Shown here piece after piece: positions 7,245 to 16,751 of a stretch of DNA of 64,000 bases. The stretch spans positions 4,062,001 to 4,126,000 of the forward strand of contig NZ_CP116413.1 of the NCBI RefSeq assembly GCF_030064675.1. Reading direction: 5' to 3'. Both the position numbers and the translations under genes were made by a program. The notes under the pieces are model-generated. The model ran no database searches and had not been told where the DNA came from. It saw only the letters and a program-made list of their open reading frames with translations. The stretch comes from Crossiella sp. CA-258035 (lineage in GTDB: Bacteria > Actinomycetota > Actinomycetes > Mycobacteriales > Pseudonocardiaceae). The first letter of the stretch is position 1. Every line of letters starts with the position of its first letter.

Positions 7245-9148
7245 CGGGCGTCTCCCGTCAGTGCGGTGTCACAGACCTGGTACTCGGGCAGCATGTCCAG
7301 CATCTGCTCCAGCAAGTTGGCGCAGTACAGGCCGTTGGCGAGCGAGTCGTTCTCATCCGTGCAGACCTGCTTGTTCTTCCCGGTGAAGTCCAGGCGCACC
7401 CGGTGTGCCGAGGGATCGTCCAGCAGTTCGCGCTCGACCAGCTCGGCGACCAGGTGCGGCGGCAGGTCCACGGTCACGTGGTGCTCGCCCATCTCGAAGA
7501 TGTTCATCTCCTTCAACGGAACTCCCGGTTCCTGCACCGGTTCGATGTAGGGGTAGGGCCGGGCCACCATGTCCAGCTCGAACAGCGCGCGCACGGTCGG
7601 GTCCGACCACCACGGCTGCGCCGAGGCGAACTCGTGCATCAGCCGGTCCGCCTCCTGCCGGTGGCTGTGCTGGATCTGGTGGGCCACCATGCCGCCGTTG
7701 CTGTACTCGTAGTGGTCCAGGGTCTCCACCGAGCGCTTGATGTAGCGGGCGAGCTCGTACTCCTGGTGTTCCCGGTAGAAGGCCACCACCGCCCAGAACA
7801 GCTCGTCGAAGGACATGATGCCCTTGCGGTCCAGGTAGCTGGAGACGAAGAACAGCCCGCGCGAGTCGTAGACCGACAGCAGCGCGTACCAGAACCACAC
7901 GCCCTCGTCGTACTGCTCCCGGTTGACCCACTTGGTGCGCACCACCAGCTCGGCCTCGCCGACCGGGTTGGGCACCCGCTCGGTGTGCACGCCGAAGAGC
8001 TCGCGCTGCTCGTAGATCGGCGTGTTGTGCAGCAACAGCTGCGGGTACACGTTGATCATGTCGGCGCCGGTGCGGCACAGCTGCACGATTCCGTCCACAT
8101 AGGACCCCAGGGTCTCCCCGGGCAGCGGCCAGATCAGCTCGATGAAGGAGGGGATGTTCCTGGCCCGCAGGTCGCGCTGGAGCTCGGAGTAGGTCTCCCG
8201 CTTGATGTTCTTGCGCTCGATCAGGGTGAGCGCCTCGTCGCTGACGCTCTGCAGGGAGATCGGCTGGCGGGTGATCAGCCCACCGCGCAACAGGATGTCC
8301 ACGATCTTGGACACCCGCTCCGGGCTGTTCTTGGCCGACTGGATGGTCACCCAGTACGGGAACCCGTACTTCTCCTTGCACTCCACGATGTACTCGGTCA
8401 GCTCCACATCGCGTGCGGACAGGCCCCAGTTGGCATCGGCGATCATGACCGCGTAGATGTTGTTCTTGGCGATCCACTCGATGTCGGCCTTGACCCGGTC
8501 CATCTCGAAGCGGTGCACCTTGTCGTTGGTGGCCGCGCCCCAGTAGCAGAACCCGCAGCGGAACGGGCAGCCGCGGTTGGTCTCCAGCACCGCCACGTGG
8601 TAGGTCGAGTCGGTGAACAGGTTGGCCACGAACGGGCTCGGCACCTCGGTGAGCTCCTTGATCCGCGCGGCCGGCAGGGTGGTGGTCACCCGGCCGTCCC
8701 GGCGGAAGCTCAGCCCCGGCACCTTGCCCAGGTCCGGCGACTCGTTCGCCAGTTCACGCAGGTACTCCTGGAAGGTGATCTCGCCTTCGCCGTTGCACAC
8801 CGCCACGTTGTGCGCGCCCGGCGGGATGTAGTCCTCGCCGTGGTTCATCACCTGCGGGCCGCCCAGCAGGTACTGCGCGTTGGGCCGCAGGCGCACCAGG
8901 TCCTCCAGCACCTCGCGCACCAGCTTGCCGTTCCAGATGTAGCAGCTGAACGCGTAGATGTCGCAGTCCAGCTCGGCCAGCTCGGCCACCAGCGCCACCC
9001 GGCCGTCCGAGGTGTGCCGGGAAAGGATCTCGAACTCGTACTTCTGTGCGACCACCTCGTCCTGTCGGGCGTAACTCTGGAGGTATCCGGATACCAGCGG
9101 GAGGAAGCTGTGCCAGGAGTGGATCTCCACTAGCGCCACGGTTGTCAT
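7241..9148 (-). CDS. Cobalamin-type radical SAM enzyme 1
   Basis: A 635-aa protein with an N-terminal Rossmann-like domain (1-150; SCYIWNG, YLLGGPQVMNHGE, NGEGEITFQEYL) typical of B12-binding radical SAM proteins, then a radical SAM barrel with Cys194, Cys198 and Cys201 in NRGCPFRCGFCYWG to hold the 4Fe-4S cluster. A long C-terminal region (about 420-635) has no motif I can name. The ATG at 9148 is preferred because conserved sequence begins there. Relatives methylate unactivated sp3 carbons or P atoms, for example hopanoid methylases. Methylation or rearrangement of the terpenoid is inference. Divergent from the P450 B operon and paralogous to protein 2. Confidence 0.92.
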   Translation of the reverse strand: MTTVALVEIHSWHSFLPLVSGYLQSYARQDEVVAQKYEFEILSRHTSDGRVALVAELAELDCDIYAFSCYIWNGKLVREVLEDLVRLRPNAQYLLGGPQVMNHGEDYIPPGAHNVAVCNGEGEITFQEYLRELANESPDLGKVPGLSFRRDGRVTTTLPAARIKELTEVPSPFVANLFTDSTYHVAVLETNRGCPFRCGFCYWGAATNDKVHRFEMDRVKADIEWIAKNNIYAVMIADANWGLSARDVELTEYIVECKEKYGFPYWVTIQSAKNSPERVSKIVDILLRGGLITRQPISLQSVSDEALTLIERKNIKRETYSELQRDLRARNIPSFIELIWPLPGETLGSYVDGIVQLCRTGADMINVYPQLLLHNTPIYEQRELFGVHTERVPNPVGEAELVVRTKWVNREQYDEGVWFWYALLSVYDSRGLFFVSSYLDRKGIMSFDELFWAVVAFYREHQEYELARYIKRSVETLDHYEYSNGGMVAHQIQHSHRQEADRLMHEFASAQPWWSDPTVRALFELDMVARPYPYIEPVQEPGVPLKEMNIFEMGEHHVTVDLPPHLVAELVERELLDDPSAHRVRLDFTGKNKQVCTDENDSLANGLYCANLLEQMLDMLPEYQVCDTALTGDAR

Positions 9149-9226
9149 CTCGGTGTGCCTCCGTCCACTGGACTTGCAGCCCAAGGCGATGTCGGCCCGG
9201 AGCCTACGGACGCCCGCTTGGCGCCC

Positions 9227-9279
9227 GGCTGCACCAGAGCTGGACGCGGGCCCCGGTCCGCTCCAGTGCGGGTGCAGCC
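9227..9279. promoter_or_regulatory. Candidate SARP operator, inverted pair of 11-bp-spaced repeats
   Basis: In the 203-bp divergent promoter between radical SAM 1 and P450 B, CTGCACC (9229) is followed 11 bp later by CTGGACG (9240). The opposite strand carries CTGCACC followed 11 bp later by CTGGAGC, reading 9277 to 9256. The whole is an imperfect palindrome with nine-base identical outer ends (GGCTGCACC). Direct heptads at helical-turn spacing are how SARP regulators recognise DNA. Assignment to the SARP at 22.3 kb is inference. Confidence 0.5.
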
Positions 9280-9351
9280 GCATGACCAGCGCCGTTCTCT
9301 AGCGTCAGCACTCGAATCCGGATCCGGCGACGGCGGTGTGAGGAGACGTGC

Positions 9352-10542
9352 ATGAGCGCACCCGAGCGGGCCCCCGCTGTGTCCCTGCCCCTGGCCCAGC
9401 CCTCGATCACCGAGCCACCAGCGGAGTACGCCCGGCTGCAGGCGGAGTGCCCGGTGGCCAGGGTGGTCACCGAGAACGGCACGCACGCCTGGATGGTGAC
9501 CCGGTACGAGGACGTGCGCTTCGTGCTGGCCGACCCCAGGTTCAGCATCCGCTTCGCCGGCGCGGCCAGTGACAACGCCGAGGATGCTCCCGAGGAGTCG
9601 CTGTTCCAGGACCCGCCAGGGCACAGCCGGTTGCGCCGACTGGTCGGCCGGGCGTTCACCGCCCGCCGGATGGCCGACCTGCGGCCCGCGGTGCGGCGCA
9701 CCGCCGAACGGCTGGCCGCGGAGATGGCCGATGACTACCCGCCCGCTGAGCTGGTCAGTGACTTCGCCTTCCCGTTGTCCATCAACGTGATCAGCGAGCT
9801 GCTCGGCGTGCCCACTCCGGACCGGGCGGACTTCCGCGCCTGGTCCGAGGCGGTGATCAGCCTGACCGCGCACACCCCTGAGGAGATCGGCGCGGCCTGG
9901 AACAACCTCCAGGGTTATGTGGCCGAGCTGATCGAGGCCAAGCGCCGCGACCCCGGCAGCGACCTGATGAGCGCGCTGATCGCGGTGCGGGACAACGAGG
10001 ACGACAAGCTCAGCACCGGCGAGCTGCGCACCATGGCGGTCACCCTGCTGGTGGCCGGGCACGTCAGCACGGTCAACGCGATCACCATGGGCATGCTCAC
10101 CCTGCTCACCAACCGCGCCCAGTACGACCGCCTGGTGGCCGATCCCGGGCTGATCGAGGGCGCGGTGGAGGAGATCCTGCGCTGCCAGTTCGGCAAACGC
10201 GGCCTGATGCGCATCGCCAAGGACGACGTCCAGGTCGGCGAGGCGCTGATCCGCAAGGGCGACACCGTCTTCGCCGAGCTGGGCGCGGCCAACGTCGACG
10301 CCAGCCTGTTCCCCGAACCGGCCCGGTTCGACATCACCCGGCCGGAGAACCCGCACCTGGCGTTCGGCCACGGCATCCACCACTGCCTCGGCGCCGCGCT
10401 GGGGCGGATGGAACTGCACGTGACGCTGGAAGTGCTCAGCTCGGCCTTCCCGCTGATGCGCACCGTGCTGCCGGTGGAGCGGATCCCGCTGCGCACCGGC
10501 CTGCTCGACCAGAGCCCCGCCGCCCTGCTCGTGACCTGGTAA
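9352..10542 (+). CDS. Cytochrome P450 (B)
   Basis: A 396-aa soluble bacterial P450, first gene of the rightward five-gene operon 9352-15632. I-helix AGHVST is at 235-240 and heme Cys345 lies in FGHGIHHCLG. The ATG at 9352 follows GAGGAGAC. Strong similarity to P450 C in the N-terminal block (PxxTEPPxEYARL, SLFQDPPGH) and in the C-terminal LLDQ tail shows the two arose by tandem duplication. Probable role: regio- and stereospecific oxidation of the terpenoid scaffold. Confidence 0.95.
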   Translation: MSAPERAPAVSLPLAQPSITEPPAEYARLQAECPVARVVTENGTHAWMVTRYEDVRFVLADPRFSIRFAGAASDNAEDAPEESLFQDPPGHSRLRRLVGRAFTARRMADLRPAVRRTAERLAAEMADDYPPAELVSDFAFPLSINVISELLGVPTPDRADFRAWSEAVISLTAHTPEEIGAAWNNLQGYVAELIEAKRRDPGSDLMSALIAVRDNEDDKLSTGELRTMAVTLLVAGHVSTVNAITMGMLTLLTNRAQYDRLVADPGLIEGAVEEILRCQFGKRGLMRIAKDDVQVGEALIRKGDTVFAELGAANVDASLFPEPARFDITRPENPHLAFGHGIHHCLGAALGRMELHVTLEVLSSAFPLMRTVLPVERIPLRTGLLDQSPAALLVTW

Positions 10543-10556
10543 CGAAGGAGACGCCG

Positions 10557-11714
10557 ATGGGGGCACCGCCCTTCCCGTTCGCCCGCCCGTCCGTCACCGA
10601 ACCGCCGGTGGAGTACGCGCGGCTGCGCGCGCAGGAGCCGGTCAGCCGGGTCACCACCAACTCCGGGGAACCGGCCTGGCTGGTCACCCGCTACGAGGAC
10701 GTCCGGTTCGTGCTCTCCGACCTGCGCTTCGGCGTGCGCGCCCCGGGCGCGGCCGCGGCCACCGAGGACTCGCTGTTCCAGGACCCGCCGGGGCACACCC
10801 GGCTGCGCCGCCTGGTGTCCAAGGCCTTCACCGTGCGCGGGGTGGAAGCCTTGCGCCCCAAGGTGCAGGCCCTGGCCAAGCAGCTGGCCGGTGACCTGCG
10901 CGCGGCCGGTCCGCCCGCCGACCTGGTGGAGATCTTCGCCTTCCCCATGTCCATCGGGGTGATCACCGAGCTGCTCGGCGTGCCCGTGGTCGACCAGGCC
11001 GACTTCCGGCGCTGGTCGGAGGCGATCCTCTCGCTGGACGCCTTCAGCCAGGAGGAGGTGATGGCCGCGGGCAAGAGCCTGGACGAGTACTGCGCCGGGC
11101 TGATCGCGGACAAGCAGCGCAACCCGGGGCCTGACCTGCTCAGCGACCTGATCGCGGTGCGTGAGCAGGACAACGACCGGCTCAACGACCGGGAGCTGCT
11201 CACCATGGCGGAGAGCATCCTGATCGCCGGGTACGTCACCGCGGGCAACACCATCGGCCTGGGCGCGCTCACCCTGCTCACCCACCCCGAGGACTACCAG
11301 GCCCTGGTGGACGACCCGGAGCTGGTGCCGGGCGCGATCGAGGAGATCCTGCGCTACGCCTCGGAGATCGGCGGCCTGGTCCGGATCGCGCAGGACGACG
11401 TGCGCATCGGCGAGGTGCTGATCAAGGCCGGGGACATGGTGATCGCGCCACCGGCCTGCGCCAACCGGGACGAGCGCCGCTTCCCCAACCCCGGCCGGTT
11501 CGACCGCACCCGCCCCGGCAACCTGCACCTGGCCTTCGGGCACGGCGTGCACCACTGCCTCGGCGCCGCGGTGGGGCGGCTGGAGCTCCAGGTGGCCTTC
11601 ACCGAGCTGGCCACCAGCTTTCCCGGGCTGCGCCTGGCCGTGCCGGTGGAGGAGCTGCCGCAGCGGGCCGGACTGCTCGACCAGGGACCCAGCGCGCTGC
11701 CGGTGGCCTGGTGA
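10557..11714 (+). CDS. Cytochrome P450 (C)
   Basis: A 385-aa P450 and tandem paralogue of P450 B, 14 bp downstream of it. I-helix AGYVTA is at 224-229 and heme Cys334 in FGHGVHHCLG. The acidic residue usually preceding the I-helix Thr is Val here (and in B), so oxygen activation may rely on water or substrate groups, as in several macrolide and terpene P450s. The ATG at 10557 follows AAGGAGACGCCG. Likely oxidises the cluster product after or in parallel with P450 B. Confidence 0.95.
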   Translation: MGAPPFPFARPSVTEPPVEYARLRAQEPVSRVTTNSGEPAWLVTRYEDVRFVLSDLRFGVRAPGAAAATEDSLFQDPPGHTRLRRLVSKAFTVRGVEALRPKVQALAKQLAGDLRAAGPPADLVEIFAFPMSIGVITELLGVPVVDQADFRRWSEAILSLDAFSQEEVMAAGKSLDEYCAGLIADKQRNPGPDLLSDLIAVREQDNDRLNDRELLTMAESILIAGYVTAGNTIGLGALTLLTHPEDYQALVDDPELVPGAIEEILRYASEIGGLVRIAQDDVRIGEVLIKAGDMVIAPPACANRDERRFPNPGRFDRTRPGNLHLAFGHGVHHCLGAAVGRLELQVAFTELATSFPGLRLAVPVEELPQRAGLLDQGPSALPVAW

Positions 11715-11756
11715 CCACGCACTGTCTACTTCGGACACACAGGTGAGGACGAGCCG

Positions 11757-13706
11757 ATGACGCGGAGACAGGTGTGGTTGATCCAGCAGGGCATCTGGGA
11801 GATGGCCCTGGAGTCCATGCCGCTGGCTGCCGGCTATCTCAAGGCGACCGCGCTGCAGGACGAGAAGCTGGCCGCGAACTTCGACATCAAGATCATCAAC
11901 TTTGACGGTGGCAAGACGCTGTTCGGCATGGCCAGCGAGCTCTTCGCCGGCGAGGCCCCGGACATCATCGCCTTCTCGGTGCTGGGCTGGAACTTCCGCT
12001 CCTTCGCCGCGCTGGCCGAGACCTACAAGCAGCTCAAGCCGGACGGCTGGGTGGTCTTCGGCGGCAACCACGTGGCCAACCAGGCCAAACGGGTCTTCGG
12101 CATGTTCCCGGACGTGGACATCGTGGTCAACGGCGAGGGCGAGTTCACCTTCTGCGACCTGCTGCACGCGCACCTGGACGGCAAGGCGCGCAACGAGCTC
12201 GGCGGCATCCTGGGCATCTCCTTCCAGAGCGGCCACGGTGGGTACGTCACCACCGAGGAACGGCCGCGGATCGAGGACCTGGACGCCATCGCCTCCCCGG
12301 TGCTCACCGGCACCCTGGAGCTCACCGACGACGAGGGCAACTTCCGCTACGACGTGGCGCTGATGGAGACCAACCGCGGCTGCCCCTACCGCTGCTCCTT
12401 CTGCTACTGGGGCGGCGCGGTCGGCCAGCGGGTGCGGGCCTTCTCCAGGGAACGGCTGCGCCAGGAGGTGGAGCTCTTCGCCAAGCACAAGGTGCACACC
12501 ATCGTCATGTGCGACGCCAACTTCGGCATGCTGCCCATCGACCTGGAGTTCGTCGAGGACGTCATCGAGATCCGGCAGCGGCTCGGCTTCCCCAAGAGCA
12601 TCGAGACCTCCTGGGCCAAGAACAAGTCCAAGCTGTTCTACCAGATCGTCAGCGCGATGAAGGAAGCCGGACTGCACAGCTCGTTCACCCTGGCCCTGCA
12701 GACCCTCAACCCGGACGCGCTGGAGGGCATGCAGCGGCGCAACATGAAGGTCAACGACTGGGAGAGCCTGGCCGAATGGCTCGGCAAGGAAGGCATGGCC
12801 TGCTACGCCGAGCTGATCTGGGGCGCGCCGGGGGAGACCGTGGAGTCCTTCATGGAGGGCTACGACCGGCTGGCCAACCACGTCTCCAGGGTCGCGGTCT
12901 ACCCGATGCTGATCCTGCCCAACACCGCGTATGCGGAGAAGCGGGCCGAACACGGGCTGATCACGGTGCGCGGCAACAACGACGACTTCATGTACCTGAT
13001 CGCGCACAACACGATGACCCCGCAGGACAACCGGTACATGCACCGGTTCATCTTCTTCTCCAGGCTGGTCGCGGAGAACCCGGTGTTCCGGTTCCTCTGG
13101 GGACCGCTGCGCGAGCTCGGCGGGCTCACCCAGTCCGAGACGATCCGCTCGCTGATCGACTGGTTCGAGCGCAGCACCGACCCGGCGGCCGAGCCGTTCC
13201 AGCACGGGCTGAACAGCTCCTTCACCGACTCCGACGTGCTGGGCCCGGTGGTGGAGTACGTCTACGGCACGGTGGAGGCCAAGGAGGAGCTGCGCCGCTG
13301 GTGGCGTGAGTCGATGCTGCCCAGGGTGCCGAGTGAGCACGTGGCCCTGCTGGACAACGCCTTCGAGTACGACCTGCTCACCCTGCCCGCCTATTCCAGC
13401 CCCGGCCGGGAGCCCTCACCGTTGTACGCCAACGAGACCCTGCCGCTGGTGGAGGTCGAGGGCGACATGTTCCACGTGCGGCACAACGTGACCATCGCCT
13501 GCGACGTGCCCGCGATGTGCCTGGCGCTGCGGCGCGGGGAGTCCTACGCGCACACCGTGGGGGAGCAGGAGACCTCGCTGTACTACAAGGCCGGCGCCCG
13601 CAACTTCGTCACCTCCACCAACCACGAGGAGATCGTCTACTACATGGGCAGGCTGGCGCGAGAGATGTTCAGTGACAACCGGAGAGGCGTGGTGTCCCAT
13701 GACTGA
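11757..13706 (+). CDS. Cobalamin-type radical SAM enzyme 2
   Basis: A 649-aa paralogue of radical SAM protein 1. N-terminal B12-type Rossmann region (1-150; VVFGGNHVANQAKR, NGEGEFTFCDLL), cluster cysteines Cys209, Cys213 and Cys216 in NRGCPYRCSFCYWGG, SAM-barrel segments ELIWGAPGETVESF, and a C-terminal region shared with protein 1. The ATG at 11757 follows GTGAGGACGAGCCG. It ends eight bases inside the methyltransferase gene, so translation is coupled. Predicted to methylate an unreactive carbon or perform a related radical step using SAM and methylcobalamin; the substrate is inferred to be a cluster intermediate. Confidence 0.92.
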   Translation: MTRRQVWLIQQGIWEMALESMPLAAGYLKATALQDEKLAANFDIKIINFDGGKTLFGMASELFAGEAPDIIAFSVLGWNFRSFAALAETYKQLKPDGWVVFGGNHVANQAKRVFGMFPDVDIVVNGEGEFTFCDLLHAHLDGKARNELGGILGISFQSGHGGYVTTEERPRIEDLDAIASPVLTGTLELTDDEGNFRYDVALMETNRGCPYRCSFCYWGGAVGQRVRAFSRERLRQEVELFAKHKVHTIVMCDANFGMLPIDLEFVEDVIEIRQRLGFPKSIETSWAKNKSKLFYQIVSAMKEAGLHSSFTLALQTLNPDALEGMQRRNMKVNDWESLAEWLGKEGMACYAELIWGAPGETVESFMEGYDRLANHVSRVAVYPMLILPNTAYAEKRAEHGLITVRGNNDDFMYLIAHNTMTPQDNRYMHRFIFFSRLVAENPVFRFLWGPLRELGGLTQSETIRSLIDWFERSTDPAAEPFQHGLNSSFTDSDVLGPVVEYVYGTVEAKEELRRWWRESMLPRVPSEHVALLDNAFEYDLLTLPAYSSPGREPSPLYANETLPLVEVEGDMFHVRHNVTIACDVPAMCLALRRGESYAHTVGEQETSLYYKAGARNFVTSTNHEEIVYYMGRLAREMFSDNRRGVVSHD

Positions 13707-14403
13707 CCGCTATTCCTACATGGCCCAGTACCACGAGCTCTTCGCCTTGCCGTACAAGGAGCCCACCCAGCGCGCGGTGGCCAAGGCGGTGGCCGACTGC
13801 GCCAACGGCGTGCTGGAGATGGGCGCGGGCACCGGCCTGGTCACCGAGACCATCGCCGATGCCTGCCCCGGCGAGGTCTTCGCGGTGGAACCGGCCGCGC
13901 CGATGCGCGCGGTGCTGATGTCCCGGCTGGCCCGCAGGCCCGACCTGCAACGGCGGGTCACCGTGCTGCCGCAGGACGCGGTGACGGTGAAGCTGCCGGT
14001 GAAGGTGGACGCGGTGGTGCTGATCAGCATGCTGCTCTGCTTCTCCCCGGAACGCCGCGCCCAGCTGTGGCGGGTCTGCCGCGAGTCGCTCAACCCCGGC
14101 GGCCTGCTGGTGCAGGACCGGCCCGAACCCGCCACCGCCGACCCGATCGCGCCGGCCGCGGGCAGCCTCCAGGTGGGCCGGGCCCGCTACGACATCGAGT
14201 ACGCGGGCGTGCCCGCCGGTGACGGCGTGCTGCGGCTGAGCTGGTCCTACCGGATCACCGTGTGCGATGAGGAGGGCATCGAGGAGCGGGAGGAGATCGA
14301 CGCCTACCCGATCAGCGAGGAGGAGCTCAACGCCGAGCTGGACGAGGCCGGGTTCGAGCGTGCCGACGCCCCCGACGGGCTGCTCGGCTGGCGCCTGCGA
14401 TGA
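13699..14403 (+). CDS. SAM-dependent methyltransferase
   Basis: A 234-aa class I methyltransferase with motif I LEMGAGTGLV (about residue 37), an acidic post-I strand AVEPAAPM, and a post-motif III LNPGGLLVQDRPEP. The ATG at 13699 overlaps the radical SAM 2 stop by eight bases and its own stop overlaps P450 D by four. Probably an O-methyltransferase acting on a hydroxyl or carboxyl of the cluster product, since C-methylation is covered by the radical enzymes; that division of labour is inference. Confidence 0.9.
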   Translation: MTDRYSYMAQYHELFALPYKEPTQRAVAKAVADCANGVLEMGAGTGLVTETIADACPGEVFAVEPAAPMRAVLMSRLARRPDLQRRVTVLPQDAVTVKLPVKVDAVVLISMLLCFSPERRAQLWRVCRESLNPGGLLVQDRPEPATADPIAPAAGSLQVGRARYDIEYAGVPAGDGVLRLSWSYRITVCDEEGIEEREEIDAYPISEEELNAELDEAGFERADAPDGLLGWRLR

Positions 14404-15632
14404 CCGCCGATCCCGCGACCGAGGCGCGGGCCTTCCCGTTCTCCGCGGAGGGCCTGCGCCTGGATCCGCTCTACCAGCGCCTGCGCCAGGAGGAGCCGGT
14501 GCTGAAGGTGCGGCTGCCCTTCGGCGAGCAGGCCTGGCTGGTGACCCGCTACCAGGACGCGAAACTCGTGCTGGTGGACCCCCGGTTCTCCAGGGCGGCC
14601 ATGCACGGCCGCGACGTGCCGCGCTCCATGCCCTACAACTCCACCACCGGCATCGTCACCATGGACCCGCCGCAGCACAGCCGGGTGCGCACGCTGGTGG
14701 CCCGCGCCTTCACCCAGCGCCGCGCGGAAGCCTTGCGCCCCAGGGCGATCGAGGTCGCCGAGGAGCTACTGGACGAGATGCTGGCGGCGGGGCCGGCGCA
14801 GGACCTCGTTGCGCGGTACTCACTTCCGCTGACCAACACGCTGATCTCGGAGGTGCTGGGCATCCCCCGGGAGGACCAGGACCAGTTCCGCGAGTGGTCG
14901 GACATGGCGCTCTCGGCCGCGGTCAGCCCGGAGGAGTCCGAGCGGGTGGCCGGCCAGATGTGGGACTACCTGGAGACCTTCCTGCGCCGTCGCCGCAGCG
15001 AGCGGACCGACGACGTGCTCGGCGCGATGGTCACCAAGGGCGAGGACGAGCTGCCCGAGCACGAGCTGATCATGCTGGCGATGACCGTGCTGGTGGCCGG
15101 GTACGAGACCACCGCCTCGCACATCCCCAACTTCGCCTACGTGCTGCTGACCGACCAGCCGCTGCTGGACTCCCTGCGCGCGGACCGGGAGCTGATCCCG
15201 GCCGCGGTGGAGGAGCTGCTGCGCTGGGTGCCGCTGGAGGCGGGCGCCGGGCTGCCCCGGTACGCCACCGAGGACATCGAGATCGGCGGCGTGCTGATCA
15301 GGGCGGGGGAGCCGGTGCTGGTCGATCCGGCCGCAGCCAACCACGATCCGGCCGTGTTCGCCTGCCCGGAGAAGGTGGACTTCCACCGGGTGGACAACCC
15401 GCACCTGGCCTTCAGCCACGGCCCGCACCACTGCCTGGGCGCCTCGGTGGCCCGGATGGTGTTGCAGGTCGCGCTGGACCGGCTGCTGCTGCGGCTGCCG
15501 GACCTCCGGCTGGCGGTGCCGGAGGACCAGCTGGCCTGGAAGTCGCAGATGCTCATCCGCGGGCTGACGGCGCTGCCGGTGACCTGGACGGCGGCCACCA
15601 GTCCACCGAACCGTCCAGTGCCCGCGCGGTGA
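14400..15632 (+). CDS. Cytochrome P450 (D)
   Basis: A 410-aa P450 with I-helix AGYETT at 233-238 and heme Cys345 in FSHGPHHCLG, where the usual FG pair is FS. It closes the five-gene rightward operon, with a four-base overlap with the methyltransferase. Its last 27 codons run into the end of the convergent FAD monooxygenase gene, an 80-bp tail-to-tail overlap. Not a recent duplicate of B or C. Confidence 0.95.
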   Translation: MTADPATEARAFPFSAEGLRLDPLYQRLRQEEPVLKVRLPFGEQAWLVTRYQDAKLVLVDPRFSRAAMHGRDVPRSMPYNSTTGIVTMDPPQHSRVRTLVARAFTQRRAEALRPRAIEVAEELLDEMLAAGPAQDLVARYSLPLTNTLISEVLGIPREDQDQFREWSDMALSAAVSPEESERVAGQMWDYLETFLRRRRSERTDDVLGAMVTKGEDELPEHELIMLAMTVLVAGYETTASHIPNFAYVLLTDQPLLDSLRADRELIPAAVEELLRWVPLEAGAGLPRYATEDIEIGGVLIRAGEPVLVDPAAANHDPAVFACPEKVDFHRVDNPHLAFSHGPHHCLGASVARMVLQVALDRLLLRLPDLRLAVPEDQLAWKSQMLIRGLTALPVTWTAATSPPNRPVPAR

Positions 15633-16728
15633 CCGAGGCGGGCAGCAGCCCGCCGAACCGGATGCCCAGGTTCCGCGCGGCCACCGCGGGCGGCCAGGTC
15701 CACTGCCCGGCCAGGCCGACCCGCCGGGACCGCCGGGCCAGCGCCACCGCCCTGGGCAGCCGCAGCGCGGTGTACTCCGCCAGCGCACTGTCCAGATCGG
15801 ACACCCGGTCGGCGGGCAGCAGCAGGCCGAGGGTGACCGCGTCCTCCATGGCCAGGCAGGCCGGTCCGATGTTGGGGGTCATGGCATGCGCGGCGTCACC
15901 GACCAGCACGATCCGTCCACTGTGGAACGCGGGCAGCGGCGTGGCCAGCTCGGCCACGTCGTGGTGCAGCACCTGTCCCGGCTGCACCGCGGCCAGCAGC
16001 TCGGGGATCGGCGCGTGCCAGTGCCCGAACCGCCGCAGCACCGCCTGACGCTCGTCCCGCTCCCGTTCCCTCGGCGGGGCAACGGAGTTCGCGGACAGGT
16101 GCAGCAACCCGTCCGGCAGGTGCATCAAGCCGAAGCGGGTGCCCCGGCCCCAGGTCTCGGTGGCCTCGACCAGGTAGTCCGGCACCGGCACCACCATCCG
16201 CCAGCTGGTGTACCCGGCGTAGACCGGCCCGGGGTGCGCCGGGAACAGCGCAGTCCGCAGCCTGGAGCCGATCCCGTCGGCGGCCACCACCAGATCCGCG
16301 CCCAGCTCGCCTTCGCTGGTGTGCACCACCCCGTCCCGGGTCGCCGAGGTCACCGTCACCCCGGTGCGCAGCGACCCGGCGGGCAAGGCCTCGGCCAGCA
16401 TCGTGATGATGTCCCTGCGGTGCAGGCCCACCACCGGATCGCCGAAGCGGGCCCGGATGAAGGCCAGGTCGGAGCGGGCCAGCCAGCGCCCGTCCGGCCG
16501 CCGGATGCCCCCGGTCTCCTGCACCGCCCCGCGCTCGCGCACCGCGTCGCCGAGACCGAGCACGTCCAAGGCGCGCAACGCGTTCGGCGTCAGGCCGAGA
16601 CCCGCGCCGAGCGGTTCCAGCACCGGCGCCCGGTCGAACACGCTCACCCGCCAGCCGTTCTGGTGCAGGGCCACCGCACTGGTCAGCCCCGCCACCCCCG
16701 CCCCGGCGATCACCGCGTGCGGGGTCAT
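15553..16728 (-). CDS. FAD-dependent monooxygenase, candidate polyene epoxidase
   Basis: A 391-aa aromatic-hydroxylase-fold flavoprotein. It has the FAD Rossmann GAGVAG at 9-14, a DG segment (AADGIGSRLR) near 170, and the GDAAHAM ribityl-binding motif near 285. Close family neighbours include zeaxanthin-epoxidase-like enzymes and monooxygenases that epoxidise prenyl chains before cyclisation in bacterial meroterpenoid pathways. In this cluster such an epoxidase would supply the substrate for a cyclase with a weakened acid motif; that role is inference. It overlaps P450 D by 80 bp at the 3' end and starts only 23 bp from the divergent UbiA gene. Confidence 0.88.
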   Translation of the reverse strand: MTPHAVIAGAGVAGLTSAVALHQNGWRVSVFDRAPVLEPLGAGLGLTPNALRALDVLGLGDAVRERGAVQETGGIRRPDGRWLARSDLAFIRARFGDPVVGLHRRDIITMLAEALPAGSLRTGVTVTSATRDGVVHTSEGELGADLVVAADGIGSRLRTALFPAHPGPVYAGYTSWRMVVPVPDYLVEATETWGRGTRFGLMHLPDGLLHLSANSVAPPRERERDERQAVLRRFGHWHAPIPELLAAVQPGQVLHHDVAELATPLPAFHSGRIVLVGDAAHAMTPNIGPACLAMEDAVTLGLLLPADRVSDLDSALAEYTALRLPRAVALARRSRRVGLAGQWTWPPAVAARNLGIRFGGLLPASVTARALDGSVDWWPPSRSPAAPSARG

Positions 16729-16751
16729 GACCGTTCCCCGAGGGAGGCATT

